A DNA stretch of 64,000 nucleotides, from the NCBI RefSeq assembly GCF_000720475.1, contig NZ_JOAP01000049.1, positions 29,451-93,450 of the forward strand, written 5' to 3'. The stretch is from Streptomyces aureocirculatus (GTDB lineage Bacteria; Actinomycetota; Actinomycetes; Streptomycetales; Streptomycetaceae). The position numbers were made by a program, and so were the translations under genes. How positions within the stretch are numbered: the first letter of the stretch is position 1; each line of letters opens with the position of its first letter. The notes beneath the pieces were generated by a model. It was not told the DNA's origin, made no database searches, and was given only the letters and a program-made list of their open reading frames with translations. Shown piece by piece: positions 8,928 through 17,318 of the stretch.

Positions 8928-9268
8928 TCAGAGTTCGCCGCTGAGGGCGTCCTGGATCGTGGCGTGGCGTTCGAAGATGTTGCTGAGGCCAGCAGCTTTG
9001 AGGATCCGCAGGTGCCAGGGCCTGCCGCAGACCAGAAGCAGCCTGCAGTCGTGTTCCAGGGCGCGGCGCCGGGCCCGGCACAACAGGCCGAGGGTCGCGC
9101 AGTCGAGGAATTCCACCGGCCGTAGATCGACGATCATCCGGGCGCCTGGTGTTGCCCCGGCGTCGTGTGCGCGTCTTGTATGTCCATGGCAGTTCCCAGG
9201 GGGAGATCCCTCTGCGTCGAGGGAGTTCACGATCATCCGACCGTCACCAGGGGCTGGGGCAACTCCAT
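8928..9268 (-). pseudogene. STAS-domain (anti-sigma factor antagonist-like) remnant
   Basis: The C-terminal half is clear: ARMIVDLRPVEFLDCATLGLLCRARRRALEHDCRLLLVCGRPWHLRILKAAGL, matching the central strand, the D-C-A/S-x-G-L phosphosite loop and the last helices of STAS proteins. The first half is broken: MELPQPLVTVG starts at 9268 and stops at once, LPLGTAMDIQDA is in a second frame, and the rest is in a third. In intact relatives the serine of the D(S/C)SGL loop is phosphorylated by RsbW-like kinases; here it is an alanine. An intact STAS gene lies at 14.3 kb. Confidence 0.55.
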
Positions 9269-9724
9269 CACCCTAGGAAGCGCCAAGCGTGCAGAAACGT
9301 CCATGCGTCCAGTCGTTCACACCTGCGAGTGATAAGCCGCTGCGGCATAGACGTACACGGGCACTGACGCAGCAGAGAAGCCCCCCTGCGTACGGATGCC
9401 GGGCCCCAGCACCGTTCCCGCCACCCCGTCCTGTCCGGCTCGGCATCCCAGCGCACAGCGATGCCGACACCTCCGCCCTCCTGATGACCGCGGCGGCCGA
9501 CCCCGCTCTCCGCCTCACCAGGACCGCTCCGGTGGCGACCGGCGCCCGCCCCGGATGACGAGCCGGACAGGACGGGCGGCGCCGGATCGGCCGCCGGCGT
9601 CCGGCAGAGGAGTACTGTGGTTGTACCAGGGGCACTTCGTACTCCGGCATCCAGCGGGTCTCGTCCTCGGTGAGCAACGGCATCGGGGACGACGACCGTG
9701 TCGCTCCGAAGACGGGTTCGCGTC

Positions 9725-10282
9725 ATGACTGCGACCACCACCCTCACACGCACCACCCGCCCCCCTTCACCTCTCGCCGCCCGGGTGGCACTGCGGTCCC
9801 CGACGGGCCGCGGGCTGCTCGACGGCGCCTGGTGGCCCCGTTCGCGCGACCTGACCGCCGAACTCCCCGCTCTGGCGGACGTACTCGATCCGCTGTGGGG
9901 TCGCATCACCCGCATCGCCGTCAACCCGATGCTTTGGCCCGTCGTCCCGCGTAAGGTGACCCTCCGCGACCACGTACTCAAGATCGGTTGGTTCACCTCC
10001 GAACTGGACCCTCACAAGGTGCTGTTGCTGTCTTACGGAACCGGCCGCTGGGACCTTCTGGTGATCCCGCCCGAAACGGATGCGGCAAGCGCCGCCCGGC
10101 TCATGGCCGCCGCCATCTCCCCGGACGGGCCCCCGCTGACCGCCACCGATCTCGTCGCCGCCGAGATCGCACACCACCACGACGCCATGAACGGCGACCT
10201 CCCGCGGAACGCACAGGAAGCCTGGGAGTGCGAGGGCGGTGCGACCTCCACCCATGTCGGCCCCACGGGCGCTGGACGGTGA
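9725..10282 (+). CDS. DUF5994 family protein
   Basis: 185 aa. The family core is PTGRGLLDGAWWPRSRDLTAELPALADVL, then ITRIAVNPMLWPVVPRKV, then IGWFTSELDPHKVLLLSYGTGRWDLLVIPPETDAASAARLMAAA. Soluble, no TM segment. Function unknown; in Streptomyces these genes usually sit among stress and STAS/ANTAR genes, as here. ATG at 9725 is chosen since the 27 nt before it in frame are basic and unlike the family start. It overlaps the next gene by 4 nt (GTGA), so the two are translationally coupled. Confidence 0.75.
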   Translation: MTATTTLTRTTRPPSPLAARVALRSPTGRGLLDGAWWPRSRDLTAELPALADVLDPLWGRITRIAVNPMLWPVVPRKVTLRDHVLKIGWFTSELDPHKVLLLSYGTGRWDLLVIPPETDAASAARLMAAAISPDGPPLTATDLVAAEIAHHHDAMNGDLPRNAQEAWECEGGATSTHVGPTGAGR

Positions 10283-10575
10283 CCACTGCCGACATTGCAC
10301 TCACCGCAGCCGCCTTTCTGCTCCTGATCGTCACTGACGCGTATGTGGTCCACCGCCTCAACGCACAGCACTCCGAAAGGATCGCCTTGCGCACCTACAG
10401 CGGCACGCTGCCCGGCAGTCGCACCCCTGTCGTACCAAAGGGCGGGGACACGCCGACTCATGAGCGGCCCCCGGCGGTCTCCCCTGCCGATCGCCACGAC
10501 CATCGCGACGGGGGCCGCGGGCGGCTCCACGCGCGCCGCCGCCGCGACCGCACCACACACAAGCAGCTCCGCTGA
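10279..10575 (+). CDS. small single-pass membrane protein
   Basis: 98 aa. The N-terminus VTTADIALTAAAFLLLIVTDAYVVHRL is one hydrophobic helix (residues about 5-22), followed by a polar, Arg/His/Pro-rich tail. The start GTG overlaps the DUF5994 stop (GTGA), which supports translation of at least the N-terminal part. The tail has low-complexity composition and its last 40 residues may not be under selection. Convergent with, and directly abutting, the PRC-barrel gene. Family not recognised. Confidence 0.5.
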   Translation: MTTADIALTAAAFLLLIVTDAYVVHRLNAQHSERIALRTYSGTLPGSRTPVVPKGGDTPTHERPPAVSPADRHDHRDGGRGRLHARRRRDRTTHKQLR

Positions 10576-10932
10576 TCAGCGGCGGGCGAGTTGCCGCTCG
10601 CCGCGGGTGCCCGGCTCGTAGGTCAGGCCGTAGTGCTGGAAGACCGCCGCCTCCTGCTCGGCCGGGAGCACGTCGTCCGTACCGATCGAAGGGGCTTTGC
10701 GCACCAGCGACTTGGCGTAGCGGATCTTGAGGTAGCCCGGTCCGACGATCGCCTCGTCCAGGGGGACGAAGAGCAGCCGGTGGCGGGTCGGCAGCCCGGT
10801 GCGCACCGTGGCCATGGCCGGCTCGTCGGTGGTGGTGTCGACGTATACCGCTTCAAGGATGCCGATCTTGTGGCCTTCGATGTCCAGGACATTCTGGTCG
10901 CGCCACTCGCGGACATCTGCTGACTGGGTCAT
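10576..10932 (-). CDS. PRC-barrel domain protein
   Basis: 118 aa. REWRDQNVLDIEGHKIGILEAVYVDTTTDEPAMATV is the PRC-barrel first half (residues about 8-43), followed by RHRLLFVPLDEAIVGPGYLKIRYAKSLVRKAPSI and a short C-terminal extension. PRC barrels occur in photosynthetic reaction-centre H subunits and RimM; stand-alone actinobacterial forms belong to stress operons and have no assigned biochemistry. ATG at 10932 is preceded by AGAGAGGG at good spacing. A 46-nt gap separates it from the ANTAR gene upstream, so both may be co-transcribed. Confidence 0.8.
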   Translation of the reverse strand: MTQSADVREWRDQNVLDIEGHKIGILEAVYVDTTTDEPAMATVRTGLPTRHRLLFVPLDEAIVGPGYLKIRYAKSLVRKAPSIGTDDVLPAEQEAAVFQHYGLTYEPGTRGERQLARR

Positions 10933-10978
10933 GGGCTTGCCCTCTCTGGGCGGTTGCCTTGGTGGCTGGTGGGGGATG

Positions 10979-11341
10979 TCACCGCCGGTTCTCGGCGTGA
11001 AGTAGCCCCCGTGCGCGGCGCAACTCCTTGCGCAGTGGCTCGGGGAGCTTTTCGCCGTCGGCGGTGGCAACCAACGCCGTGGCCACCTCGCGGAGTTTGA
11101 CGTTGCTGTGCTGCGATACGTCTACCAGCAGACTTCTGGCCGTCGCGCTCGAACACGGCGCCAGGATCATCACCATGCCAATCGCCTGGTCGATCACCGC
11201 CCGGCTGGCCAGCGCCCGCTGTAACTGATCGTTGGCGGCGCGCAGTTCGACGAGGGCCAGCTCCAAGGGCGCGTCGTCACTCCAGGCCACCTCTTCTGCG
11301 GGCATTCTCACGTCTTCCTGGATCCTGACTGTCTGGCCCAT
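10979..11341 (-). CDS. ANTAR-domain RNA-binding regulator
   Basis: 120 aa. A short coiled N-terminus (LELALVELRAANDQLQRALASR) is followed by the ANTAR helical bundle with the signature RAVIDQAIGMVMILAPCSSATARSLLVDVSQHSNVKLREVATALV. ANTAR proteins bind paired hexaloop RNA hairpins and antiterminate transcription. There is no GAF or receiver sensor domain, so input must come from a partner. Likely in an operon with the PRC-barrel gene downstream. Confidence 0.78.
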   Translation of the reverse strand: MGQTVRIQEDVRMPAEEVAWSDDAPLELALVELRAANDQLQRALASRAVIDQAIGMVMILAPCSSATARSLLVDVSQHSNVKLREVATALVATADGEKLPEPLRKELRRARGLLHAENRR

Positions 11342-11396
11342 GAAACCTGTCTCCCCCCGAGACGCTCGGGTGCCGGATACCGGATGCCGGTAACTG

Positions 11397-11648
11397 TCAC
11401 CGGTGATGTTGTTGGTCCCGGCGGTCCTGCCGGTTCCAGCGCCCCTGGCGCTGGCGTCGGTAGCGGCGGTCCCAGCGGTTTTGGCGGTCCCGGTAGTCCC
11501 GATAGCCGCTGTACTCGGAATTGCCGCCCTGATCCCGGCTCCCCTTGCCGTAGTGAACAGCTCCGAACATCAGTACGGCCGCGGCCACCCACCACATGGG
11601 ATTCAGAAATCCTAGGCCGAGCAGAGCCATGACAAGGATGACGAACAA
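11397..11648 (-). CDS. small membrane protein with Arg/Gln-rich tail (start uncertain)
   Basis: The C-terminal part is clear: a hydrophobic stretch VIVLFVILVMALLGLGFLNPMWWVAAAVLMFGAVHYG (two short helices) followed by a repetitive tail YSGYRDYRDRQNRWDRRYRRQ and a similar Arg/Gln/Asp run. It resembles the short hydrophobic stress proteins common in Streptomyces. The start is not certain: the frame is open far upstream, and the TTG at 11648 is used because GGGAGG lies about 15 nt before it. The tail is encoded by an imperfect triplet-rich repeat. Confidence 0.4.
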   Translation of the reverse strand: MFVILVMALLGLGFLNPMWWVAAAVLMFGAVHYGKGSRDQGGNSEYSGYRDYRDRQNRWDRRYRRQRQGRWNRQDRRDQQHHR

Positions 11649-12035
11649 GACGATTACGGCAAGCCTCCCGGAGCGGAACAGATCATCGCTGCCGGGGACT
11701 GGGGCCTCACATCGCAGCTTAGCCCTGTCAAGAGGTCGTGGATACGTTTCGACGCCGCCGCACATCGCCGTACGCACGTGGCCACTTGACAGCTTGCCAG
11801 GAAATGAGGCGGCGATCAGCGTGCGCGGTGCCGCCCCGGCCCCCGGCAGCATCGACTGGTTGCCGCGCCCCTCACAGGCGCCACTCGCGCACCGCAGGCG
11901 GCATCGCCGCGTCACGCACGTTGCCGCCTTCGCCCTGCCTCCCCCGCAGCGACCACGGCAACGGCTCGGTGCGCTCCACGCGGGCATCCAACCACTGCTC
12001 GCCTCACCGCACATGCCCCCAAGCAGGCGGTATTC

Positions 12036-12215
12036 ATGTACGCGCTGGTCGCTCTCGTCCCCTTCATCCTGCTCGCCACCGTGATGAGCTTGTCCTGGTG
12101 GGAGGATCGCATCCTGCCGACGCCGGCCGACCCGACCGACGCTTCCCGCACGGCTCCGACAACCCCAGTGGGCCCGCAACCCACGCCTGACCCCCTGCCG
12201 CTCAACGGCCGTTGA
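12036..12215 (+). CDS. 59-aa membrane-anchored small protein
   Basis: MYALVALVPFILLATVMSLSWWEDRILPTPADPTD and a Pro/Thr-rich tail. One N-terminal TM helix (about residues 3-19) and a short exposed tail. AGGCGG is 6 nt before the ATG, and third-position GC is high along the frame. No family recognised; its small size and its place among stress genes suggest a membrane stress peptide. Confidence 0.5.
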   Translation: MYALVALVPFILLATVMSLSWWEDRILPTPADPTDASRTAPTTPVGPQPTPDPLPLNGR

Positions 12216-12356
12216 CAGGAGTCATGGGCAGGCGTTGACTGGCGGCACGGTGTAGGACTGTGCCACTCCAGACCCTTGAGGTGGGGCATTTCACCTTCCC
12301 GCTTCGCCCGGACCCCGCGGATGTCAAGAACCTCCGCGCGCTCTGGAGGCCCGGCC

Positions 12357-12983
12357 ATGTTCATCAGCGTGATCATCGCTGTGGTCGTCATCGCGGCGGC
12401 CGCCCTCCTTTTCATCAAACGGACGCGGACTCCGGGCGGCGGCAAACGCGGACTGCAGAGCCGCTTCGGACCCGAGTACCAGCGCGCGATCACTGACCAC
12501 GACGGTGACGTCAAAGCAGCCGAACGGGAACTCAGCGAGCGTGTGAAGCGGCATGGTTCGCTCCAGGAGCAGCCGCTGTCGCCCGAGGAGCACGAGTACT
12601 ACGTGGTTCAATGGGAACACGTTCAGGAACAGTTCGTCGAGTCGCCGCAGAAGGCTGTCGCCGAGGCCGACATGCTGTTGGCGCGGCTGGCCAGCGACCG
12701 GGGCTACCCCGCCGGGGAGCAGTTCGAGGAGCGGATCGCCGCACTCTCCGTCCACCACGCCCACTACGTGCAGGGCTATCGCAGCATGCACACCGCGGCT
12801 CGTGGTCGGAGCGGTACCGAGAAGATGCGGGAGGCCATGGTCGAGGCCCGCGGCCTCTTCGAAGCACTGGTCACCGCACCACCCACCCACAACGACCGGC
12901 ACCATACGCAGTCCCCCGAAGACCACGGCCACCCGTCGCGGACACCCGGGAGGCGGCACGCCAAGGGAAGTGGCACCTCATGA
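12357..12983 (+). CDS. membrane-anchored hypothetical protein, helical
   Basis: 208 aa. MFISVIIAVVVIAAAALLFIK is a single N-terminal TM helix. A charged helical domain follows: RFGPEYQRAITDHDGDVKAAERELSERVKRH, then LSPEEHEYYVVQWEHVQEQFVESPQKAVAEADMLLARL. The phrase VVQWEHVQEQFVESPQKAVAEADMLL parallels MRLQQALSTFVEDPHQAVQEADSVF in the next gene, so both share a (F)VEDP..AV.EAD helical module. GGAGG precedes the ATG. The stop overlaps the next start (ATGA). Function unknown. Confidence 0.68.
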   Translation: MFISVIIAVVVIAAAALLFIKRTRTPGGGKRGLQSRFGPEYQRAITDHDGDVKAAERELSERVKRHGSLQEQPLSPEEHEYYVVQWEHVQEQFVESPQKAVAEADMLLARLASDRGYPAGEQFEERIAALSVHHAHYVQGYRSMHTAARGRSGTEKMREAMVEARGLFEALVTAPPTHNDRHHTQSPEDHGHPSRTPGRRHAKGSGTS

Positions 12984-13399
12984 GGTACGACCAAGAACGC
13001 GCCCAGCAGCCTGCAACCACGAGCCCGGAATCCGCGAAGCAGCGCGCCCCACAGGCAGCTCCGGCCGAACCGGCCCGCGCGCCGCACCAGTCCGGCATCA
13101 GCCCCGCCAATTCTGGTCAGACCCCGACGAAGATGCTGATCACGCAGGGCGACCGGGACAAGATGACCATGCGCCTCCAGCAGGCCCTGAGCACTTTCGT
13201 CGAGGACCCGCACCAGGCGGTCCAAGAGGCCGACAGCGTCTTCGAGGAAGCCGCCACCCACCTGACCGACGTCCTCTCCGAACGACGCCACACCCTGCGC
13301 GCAAGCTGGCAGGACCGGGACACCGAAACACAGACCGAGGAACTACGCCTCGCACTGCGCCAGTACCAAGAGATCACCGAGCGGCTGCTGCGCATCTGA
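12980..13399 (+). CDS. soluble hypothetical protein sharing the FVEDPxxAVxEAD module
   Basis: 139 aa. A disordered Ala/Pro/Gln-rich N-terminus (about 50 residues) is followed by a helical domain, DKMTMRLQQALSTFVEDPHQAVQEADSVFEEAATHLTDVLSERR, ending ALRQYQEITERLLRI. The start overlaps the previous stop by 4 nt, so the pair is translationally coupled. The upstream protein has the same module fused to a membrane helix; I infer they interact or arose by duplication. No known function. Confidence 0.66.
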   Translation: MRYDQERAQQPATTSPESAKQRAPQAAPAEPARAPHQSGISPANSGQTPTKMLITQGDRDKMTMRLQQALSTFVEDPHQAVQEADSVFEEAATHLTDVLSERRHTLRASWQDRDTETQTEELRLALRQYQEITERLLRI

Positions 13400-13441
13400 T
13401 CCAGGACGGGCCAGTGGCAGGCCCAGCGCGGGCTGCGCGTG

Positions 13442-13929
13442 TCACGGCCCTTCGTCCTTCGGCCGCACGGTCCAGCAGGTACCGCAGGAGGTCCCTGCTT
13501 GGCCGACGGGCGCGACGAGGAACTGCGGAGGGTCCGTCAACGGATCCTCCGCCTCGATCCAAAGATCGTGGCCCACCAGTTGCAGAGCGATGCCATCCCC
13601 ATTCGGCGCAGCGGTCCAGGTCGTATGCCCCGTACCGCTCGACAGCGTCGTCACGGCCGCGCCGGCCTGCGGCCCGCACCCCCAACGGCCGTCCGGTCGC
13701 CGCGTTTCTCAACCGGACTCCGGCCATCCAAGACATCCACACTCCACCGCTCGCGAGGGCCTCGAACAGGAACGAGCAGCGCGGCAACACCGCCACCGGC
13801 ATCGACCGTCCCCAGCACCAAGCCCGTAAGGGTGGCTATGACTTCACGGACTTCCCTACGCAGGCAACCATCGGTCGCCGCATTTCGTACCAGCCTCCAA
13901 GTACCTGGTGGCACGACGGATATGCACAC
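13442..13929 (-). pseudogene. possible ricin-B-lectin-like protein remnant
   Basis: Three frames on the minus strand each hold a plausible piece: GTWRLVRNAATDGCL (about 13905 downward), then GVRLRNAATGRPLGV, then VTTLSSGTGHTTWTAAPNGDGIALQLVGHDLWIEAE. The repeated phrase (W)RLRNAATGxxL resembles the QxW/beta-trefoil units of ricin-type lectin domains. No single frame spans them and no start is evident. This is a tentative reading of a decayed gene. Confidence 0.28.
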
Positions 13930-14271
13930 CAGCTACCGCAGAACCTGGCCGATGTCCAGCCTCTGAGAATGGGCGGCTTACGAACTCCTGCTTGGGCGGG
14001 ATGGGGACTATCCTGAAGTACGGACGTCCTGGACCCCGGCGGACCTGTTGTTGCTCAACATGGCTGCGGGGAGCGGACCACGTCGTCCGGTCGCCCGGTG
14101 CATCCCTTGGAGGGAACTGGCCGGTTCCCTCGTCATGGTGGACGGATCGTTGGACCGCCTGTTCGCCTGCCTCCGCCGAATGTATGCCTCTGCCGGGCCC
14201 GTCCCGAGAGGAACCGGGAGTCCGATTCCTCTGCGTGGCTCAGCTCGGCGGATCTCTGGAACTGAGGCGTC

Positions 14272-14709
14272 ATGCCCTTACCGCGGTTGAATATCTACCG
14301 GCACGACAGAAGGACCAGGACGCTGCTCACCCTGGCCGGTGAGATCGATCTGGAGACGGTGCCGCTGATGCGCGCGACGTTTGAGCGGTGCCTCCGGGAC
14401 GGCATGCGCGTCATCGACGTCGATCTCACCCCTGTCACCTTCTGCGACTGCAGCGGCCTCAACACCTTCATCGAAGCGTTCCTGCACTCCACCGCGGCTG
14501 GGGGAACGCTACGGCTGCACTACCCGCCTCCCATGCTGGCGTGGATGATCGACCTGAGCGGTTGCGGTTTCGTGCTCATGGGGCTGCCCGCTGTTCCAGG
14601 ACCAGCACCCCTCCAGGGTCCCCTCTCTGCTGCCCTAATTCCACGTCCCGTGGCAGGTATCGAGGCAGTGCGTCAGCTCGCTCCTGCTGTCTCGGGCGGT
14701 GTGCTGTGA
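14272..14709 (+). CDS. STAS-domain anti-sigma factor antagonist
   Basis: 145 aa. RTLLTLAGEIDLETVPLMRATFERCLRDGMRVIDVDLTPVTFCDCSGLNTFIEAF contains the STAS core with the conserved D-C-S-G-L loop; the serine is the expected phosphorylation site of an RsbW-type kinase. In this partner-switching family the unphosphorylated form sequesters the anti-sigma factor. A 35-residue C-terminal extension is unusual. Coupled to the following GNAT gene by a GTGA overlap. Confidence 0.8.
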   Translation: MPLPRLNIYRHDRRTRTLLTLAGEIDLETVPLMRATFERCLRDGMRVIDVDLTPVTFCDCSGLNTFIEAFLHSTAAGGTLRLHYPPPMLAWMIDLSGCGFVLMGLPAVPGPAPLQGPLSAALIPRPVAGIEAVRQLAPAVSGGVL

Positions 14710-15371
14710 CTGTCTGTTCCCGGCGGCAGCGGCCACGGAAGCCCGCAGGCGACGAGTCGCCCGACATCGGCGGGGTGCGGCTGCGCCGGGTGAACCGCTG
14801 GCTGGTGGAGGACCTGCTTGGGGATCTGGCGGATCTGTACGTGGAGTCCTGCGAAACGAAGCCGAGCGAGGACTGCCGCAGTCGCAGTCGGCAGGACTTC
14901 CTGAACCGTCTGGCCGGTGACATCCGTCGGCCGGGGTTCGCCATGGTGATCGCGGAAGCGGATGGCTTGGTGGGATGTGTCTTCGGATTCCCGGTGCGCA
15001 GCGACGGCTTCTGGTGGTCGGGGTTCGACGGTGAGCTGCCGCGCAGCATTGAGCAACGCACTGAGTCCGACCGGGTCTTCGCGATCACCGACATCCTGGT
15101 CCGCCCGCACCCTCAGGACCCGGCTCTGGCCCGCCGTCTGCAGGAGCGGCTGTTGGGCGACCACCAGGCGTCCCTGGGCGTCACCTTGGTGGGTCAGGCC
15201 GATCATCCGGCCCTGGCTGCCTTCCGGGCCTGGGGGTGGCGGGACATCGGAGAGAGCTGGAGGCCGACCGGAGCCATGGTGTTCCGTGTGCTGGTCCTCC
15301 CCCTCGGAGAGCGGACCATGGCGAGGCTGGAGGGACTGGCCCATCACTCCTGGACGCGGTGGCCCGGGTGA
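14706..15371 (+). CDS. GNAT-like N-acetyltransferase
   Basis: 221 aa. A GNAT fold is suggested by RRPGFAMVIAEADGLVGCVFGFPV, then DRVFAITDILVRPHPQDPALARRLQERLLGDHQASLGVTLVGQADHPALAAFRAWGWRDIGES; the last part is the typical C-terminal (P/A)AxxFxxxGW motif. The acetyl-CoA loop (normally Q/RxxGxG/A) is degenerate (RPHPQDPALARRL), as in several actinobacterial relatives. It overlaps the genes on both sides by 3-4 nt, forming a STAS-GNAT-GAF/ANTAR operon. Acceptor unknown. Confidence 0.65.
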   Translation: MTVCSRRQRPRKPAGDESPDIGGVRLRRVNRWLVEDLLGDLADLYVESCETKPSEDCRSRSRQDFLNRLAGDIRRPGFAMVIAEADGLVGCVFGFPVRSDGFWWSGFDGELPRSIEQRTESDRVFAITDILVRPHPQDPALARRLQERLLGDHQASLGVTLVGQADHPALAAFRAWGWRDIGESWRPTGAMVFRVLVLPLGERTMARLEGLAHHSWTRWPG

Positions 15372-16114
15372 TGCCCACCAGCCGGTCGTCCCGGATCCGC
15401 CTGCTGGTCGCCGAGCAGGCGGCCCGGCGTGGTGCCCGGGTCGGGGTGATGGACGTGTGTACCGCGGCGGTGGCCTCACTGCCGGTCGGTGGGGCCGGGG
15501 TGTCGGTGATGTTCCGGACCGGGGCGAGTCATCCCCTGTGCAGCACCGATGACGTCAGTGAGCAGTTGGAGGAACTGCAGCTCACGCTGGGCGAGGGACC
15601 GTGTGTGGATGCCTTCACGCACGGTGCGGCCGTCCTGACGCCTGACCTGCGGACCGGTGAACTGCAGGACTGCTGGCCCGTGTTCGCCGACGCGGCCCTG
15701 GAATCCGGGGCGCTCGCGGTCTTCGCACTCCCGCTGCAGATAGGAGCGATCAGCCCCGGGGTCCTGGATCTGTACGCCCCGGTCCCGGTCCGGTTGGACA
15801 CCGAGGAGCTGGCCGACGCACTGGCTTTCGCCGATCTCGCGACGCTGGTCCTGCTCGACACCCGGATCGATGAAACGGGCGCATCAGGGAAGGGACAGAG
15901 CGAGGACCTGGGCGGGTACCGGGCGGAGATCTCCCAGGCCACCGGCATGCTCACCGTCCAGCTCGGTGTCGGTATCGAGGAAGCCTTCGTGCGGCTGCGC
16001 GCCCATGCCTATGCCCACGGGCGTCGGCTCACCGTCGTGTCCGCCGACGTGGTGGCCGGTCGGCTCCGCTTCTCCCCCGACGCGGAGCCGACCCGGAGCG
16101 ACGAGGACACATGA
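15371..16114 (+). CDS. GAF and ANTAR domain regulator
   Basis: 247 aa from ATG 15371; the GTG at 15368, overlapping the previous stop as GTGA, is an equally good start. An N-terminal GAF-type sensor includes AGVSVMFRTGASHPLCSTDDVSEQLEELQLTLGEGPCVDAFTHGAAVLTPDL, in which LGEGPCVDA is the family hallmark. The C-terminal ANTAR helices include YRAEISQATGMLTVQLGVGIEEAFVRLRAHAYAHGRRLTVVSADVV. It probably senses a small ligand and regulates by RNA-hairpin antitermination. Confidence 0.8.
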   Translation: MPTSRSSRIRLLVAEQAARRGARVGVMDVCTAAVASLPVGGAGVSVMFRTGASHPLCSTDDVSEQLEELQLTLGEGPCVDAFTHGAAVLTPDLRTGELQDCWPVFADAALESGALAVFALPLQIGAISPGVLDLYAPVPVRLDTEELADALAFADLATLVLLDTRIDETGASGKGQSEDLGGYRAEISQATGMLTVQLGVGIEEAFVRLRAHAYAHGRRLTVVSADVVAGRLRFSPDAEPTRSDEDT

Positions 16115-16200
16115 CGCCCTCGCTCGATCCAGTGAACGCACGATGCGCCGCGCTTCCCTCCCCGTTCGGGCAGGGCCAGCCCTTCTTCACAGAGGTGTAA

Positions 16201-16920
16201 ATGATGGATGAGCGACTCCTGGCCAAGACCTTCGTCGAGTTGGCGGACACCTTGGTCGCCGACTTCGACCTGATCGACTTCCTGCGCCTGCTGACCGACC
16301 GCTGCGTAGGGATGCTCGGCGCGAGCGCCGCCGGCGTGCTGCTCGCCGACCGCGACGGCGAACTGCGGGTGATGGCCGCCTCCGACGAACAGGTGCGCCT
16401 GCTGGAGCTCTTCCAGCTCCAGAACGACGAGGGCCCCTGCCTGGACTGCTACCGCACCGGGACGCCCGTGGCCGTCCCGGACCTGTGTACGGAGACCGCC
16501 CGCTGGCCCCGCTTCGCCGCCCGGGCCCAGCTTCACGGCTTCAGCGCGGTCCAGGCCCTGCCCATGCGGTTGCGGGACGAGGTCGTCGGCGCGCTGAACC
16601 TCTTCCGTGCCGCCCCCGGCCCCTTCGATCCGATGGGCACGCCCATCGCCCAGGCCCTGGCCGACGTCGCCACCATCAGCCTCCTGCAACAGCGCACCAC
16701 CCAACGCACGACGGTCCTCAATGAGCAGTTGCAGACCGCGCTGAACAGCCGTGTACTGATCGAACAGGCCAAGGGAAAACTCGCCGAACGCCAGGGCATC
16801 GACATGGAACAGGCGTTCACCGCCCTGCGCAGCTACGCCCGTGCCCACAACCGTCGTCTGATCGACGTGGCCCGTGCCTTCATCGACGACACCGAGCCCC
16901 TCGCTGATCTGGTGTCCTGA
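16201..16920 (+). CDS. GAF and ANTAR domain regulator
   Basis: 239 aa. An N-terminal helix (FVELADTLVADFDLIDFLRLLTDRC) is followed by a GAF domain (LQNDEGPCLDCYRTGTPVAVPDL) and an ANTAR domain (LNSRVLIEQAKGKLAERQGIDMEQAFTALRSYARAHNRRLIDVARAFI), the standard arrangement for the family. A second Met follows directly at 16204. It lies 86 nt after the first GAF-ANTAR gene on the same strand; the two are only distantly similar, so this is tandem functional redundancy rather than recent duplication. Confidence 0.86.
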   Translation: MMDERLLAKTFVELADTLVADFDLIDFLRLLTDRCVGMLGASAAGVLLADRDGELRVMAASDEQVRLLELFQLQNDEGPCLDCYRTGTPVAVPDLCTETARWPRFAARAQLHGFSAVQALPMRLRDEVVGALNLFRAAPGPFDPMGTPIAQALADVATISLLQQRTTQRTTVLNEQLQTALNSRVLIEQAKGKLAERQGIDMEQAFTALRSYARAHNRRLIDVARAFIDDTEPLADLVS

Positions 16921-17090
16921 CCCAGGCCACCAGGAGTGACGGCTGCTTCCTGGGGCATCGTCGGCGTTCTCGGAAGACCGTTGTGGTTGACGCGTCTTTG
17001 GCCACACTGCCCAGCATGGTTGCTCCGGGCGCGGGCAGGGGCCCTGCGCCGGGAACGCGGGATCTGGGCCCGGCCCTCCCGAAGGAGCCT

Positions 17091-17235
17091 AAAGCGTGTT
17101 GCACAACGGCGATCACGTTCGGATCCGGCCACCAACCACGAGGACACCGGCCCGATTCTGTACCCGTTGTCGCTGGTCTGGTAGGCACCGCTAAACGGTC
17201 GCGAAAGATCGTTCGATCGTTGTGCAACACGCTTT
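17091..17235. mobile_element. MITE copy 1 (145 bp)
   Basis: It starts with AAAGCGTGTTGCACAACG and ends with the exact reverse complement, giving 18-bp perfect terminal inverted repeats. The first 45 bp and last 52 bp match a second copy at 20577-20678 (one mismatch in the right arm). The interior has no coding capacity, so it is a non-autonomous element; no transposase with these ends is in the window. It lies between a GAF-ANTAR gene and the start of a putative heme oxygenase gene. Confidence 0.85.
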
Positions 17236-17318
17236 GGCTGGCCAAATCGCGCGCCCGCACCAGAGCGATGGCGTCATCTGGGTTTCGGATGGAGTGCGCA
17301 TGGCGAAGTTGTTCGACT

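Noticed and set aside
9273..9683. Minus-strand frame starting MPLLTEDETRWMPEYEVPLV
   Set aside because: The first 25 codons look coding, but the rest turns Arg/Pro-rich without a family, and no Shine-Dalgarno is present; at most a fragment.
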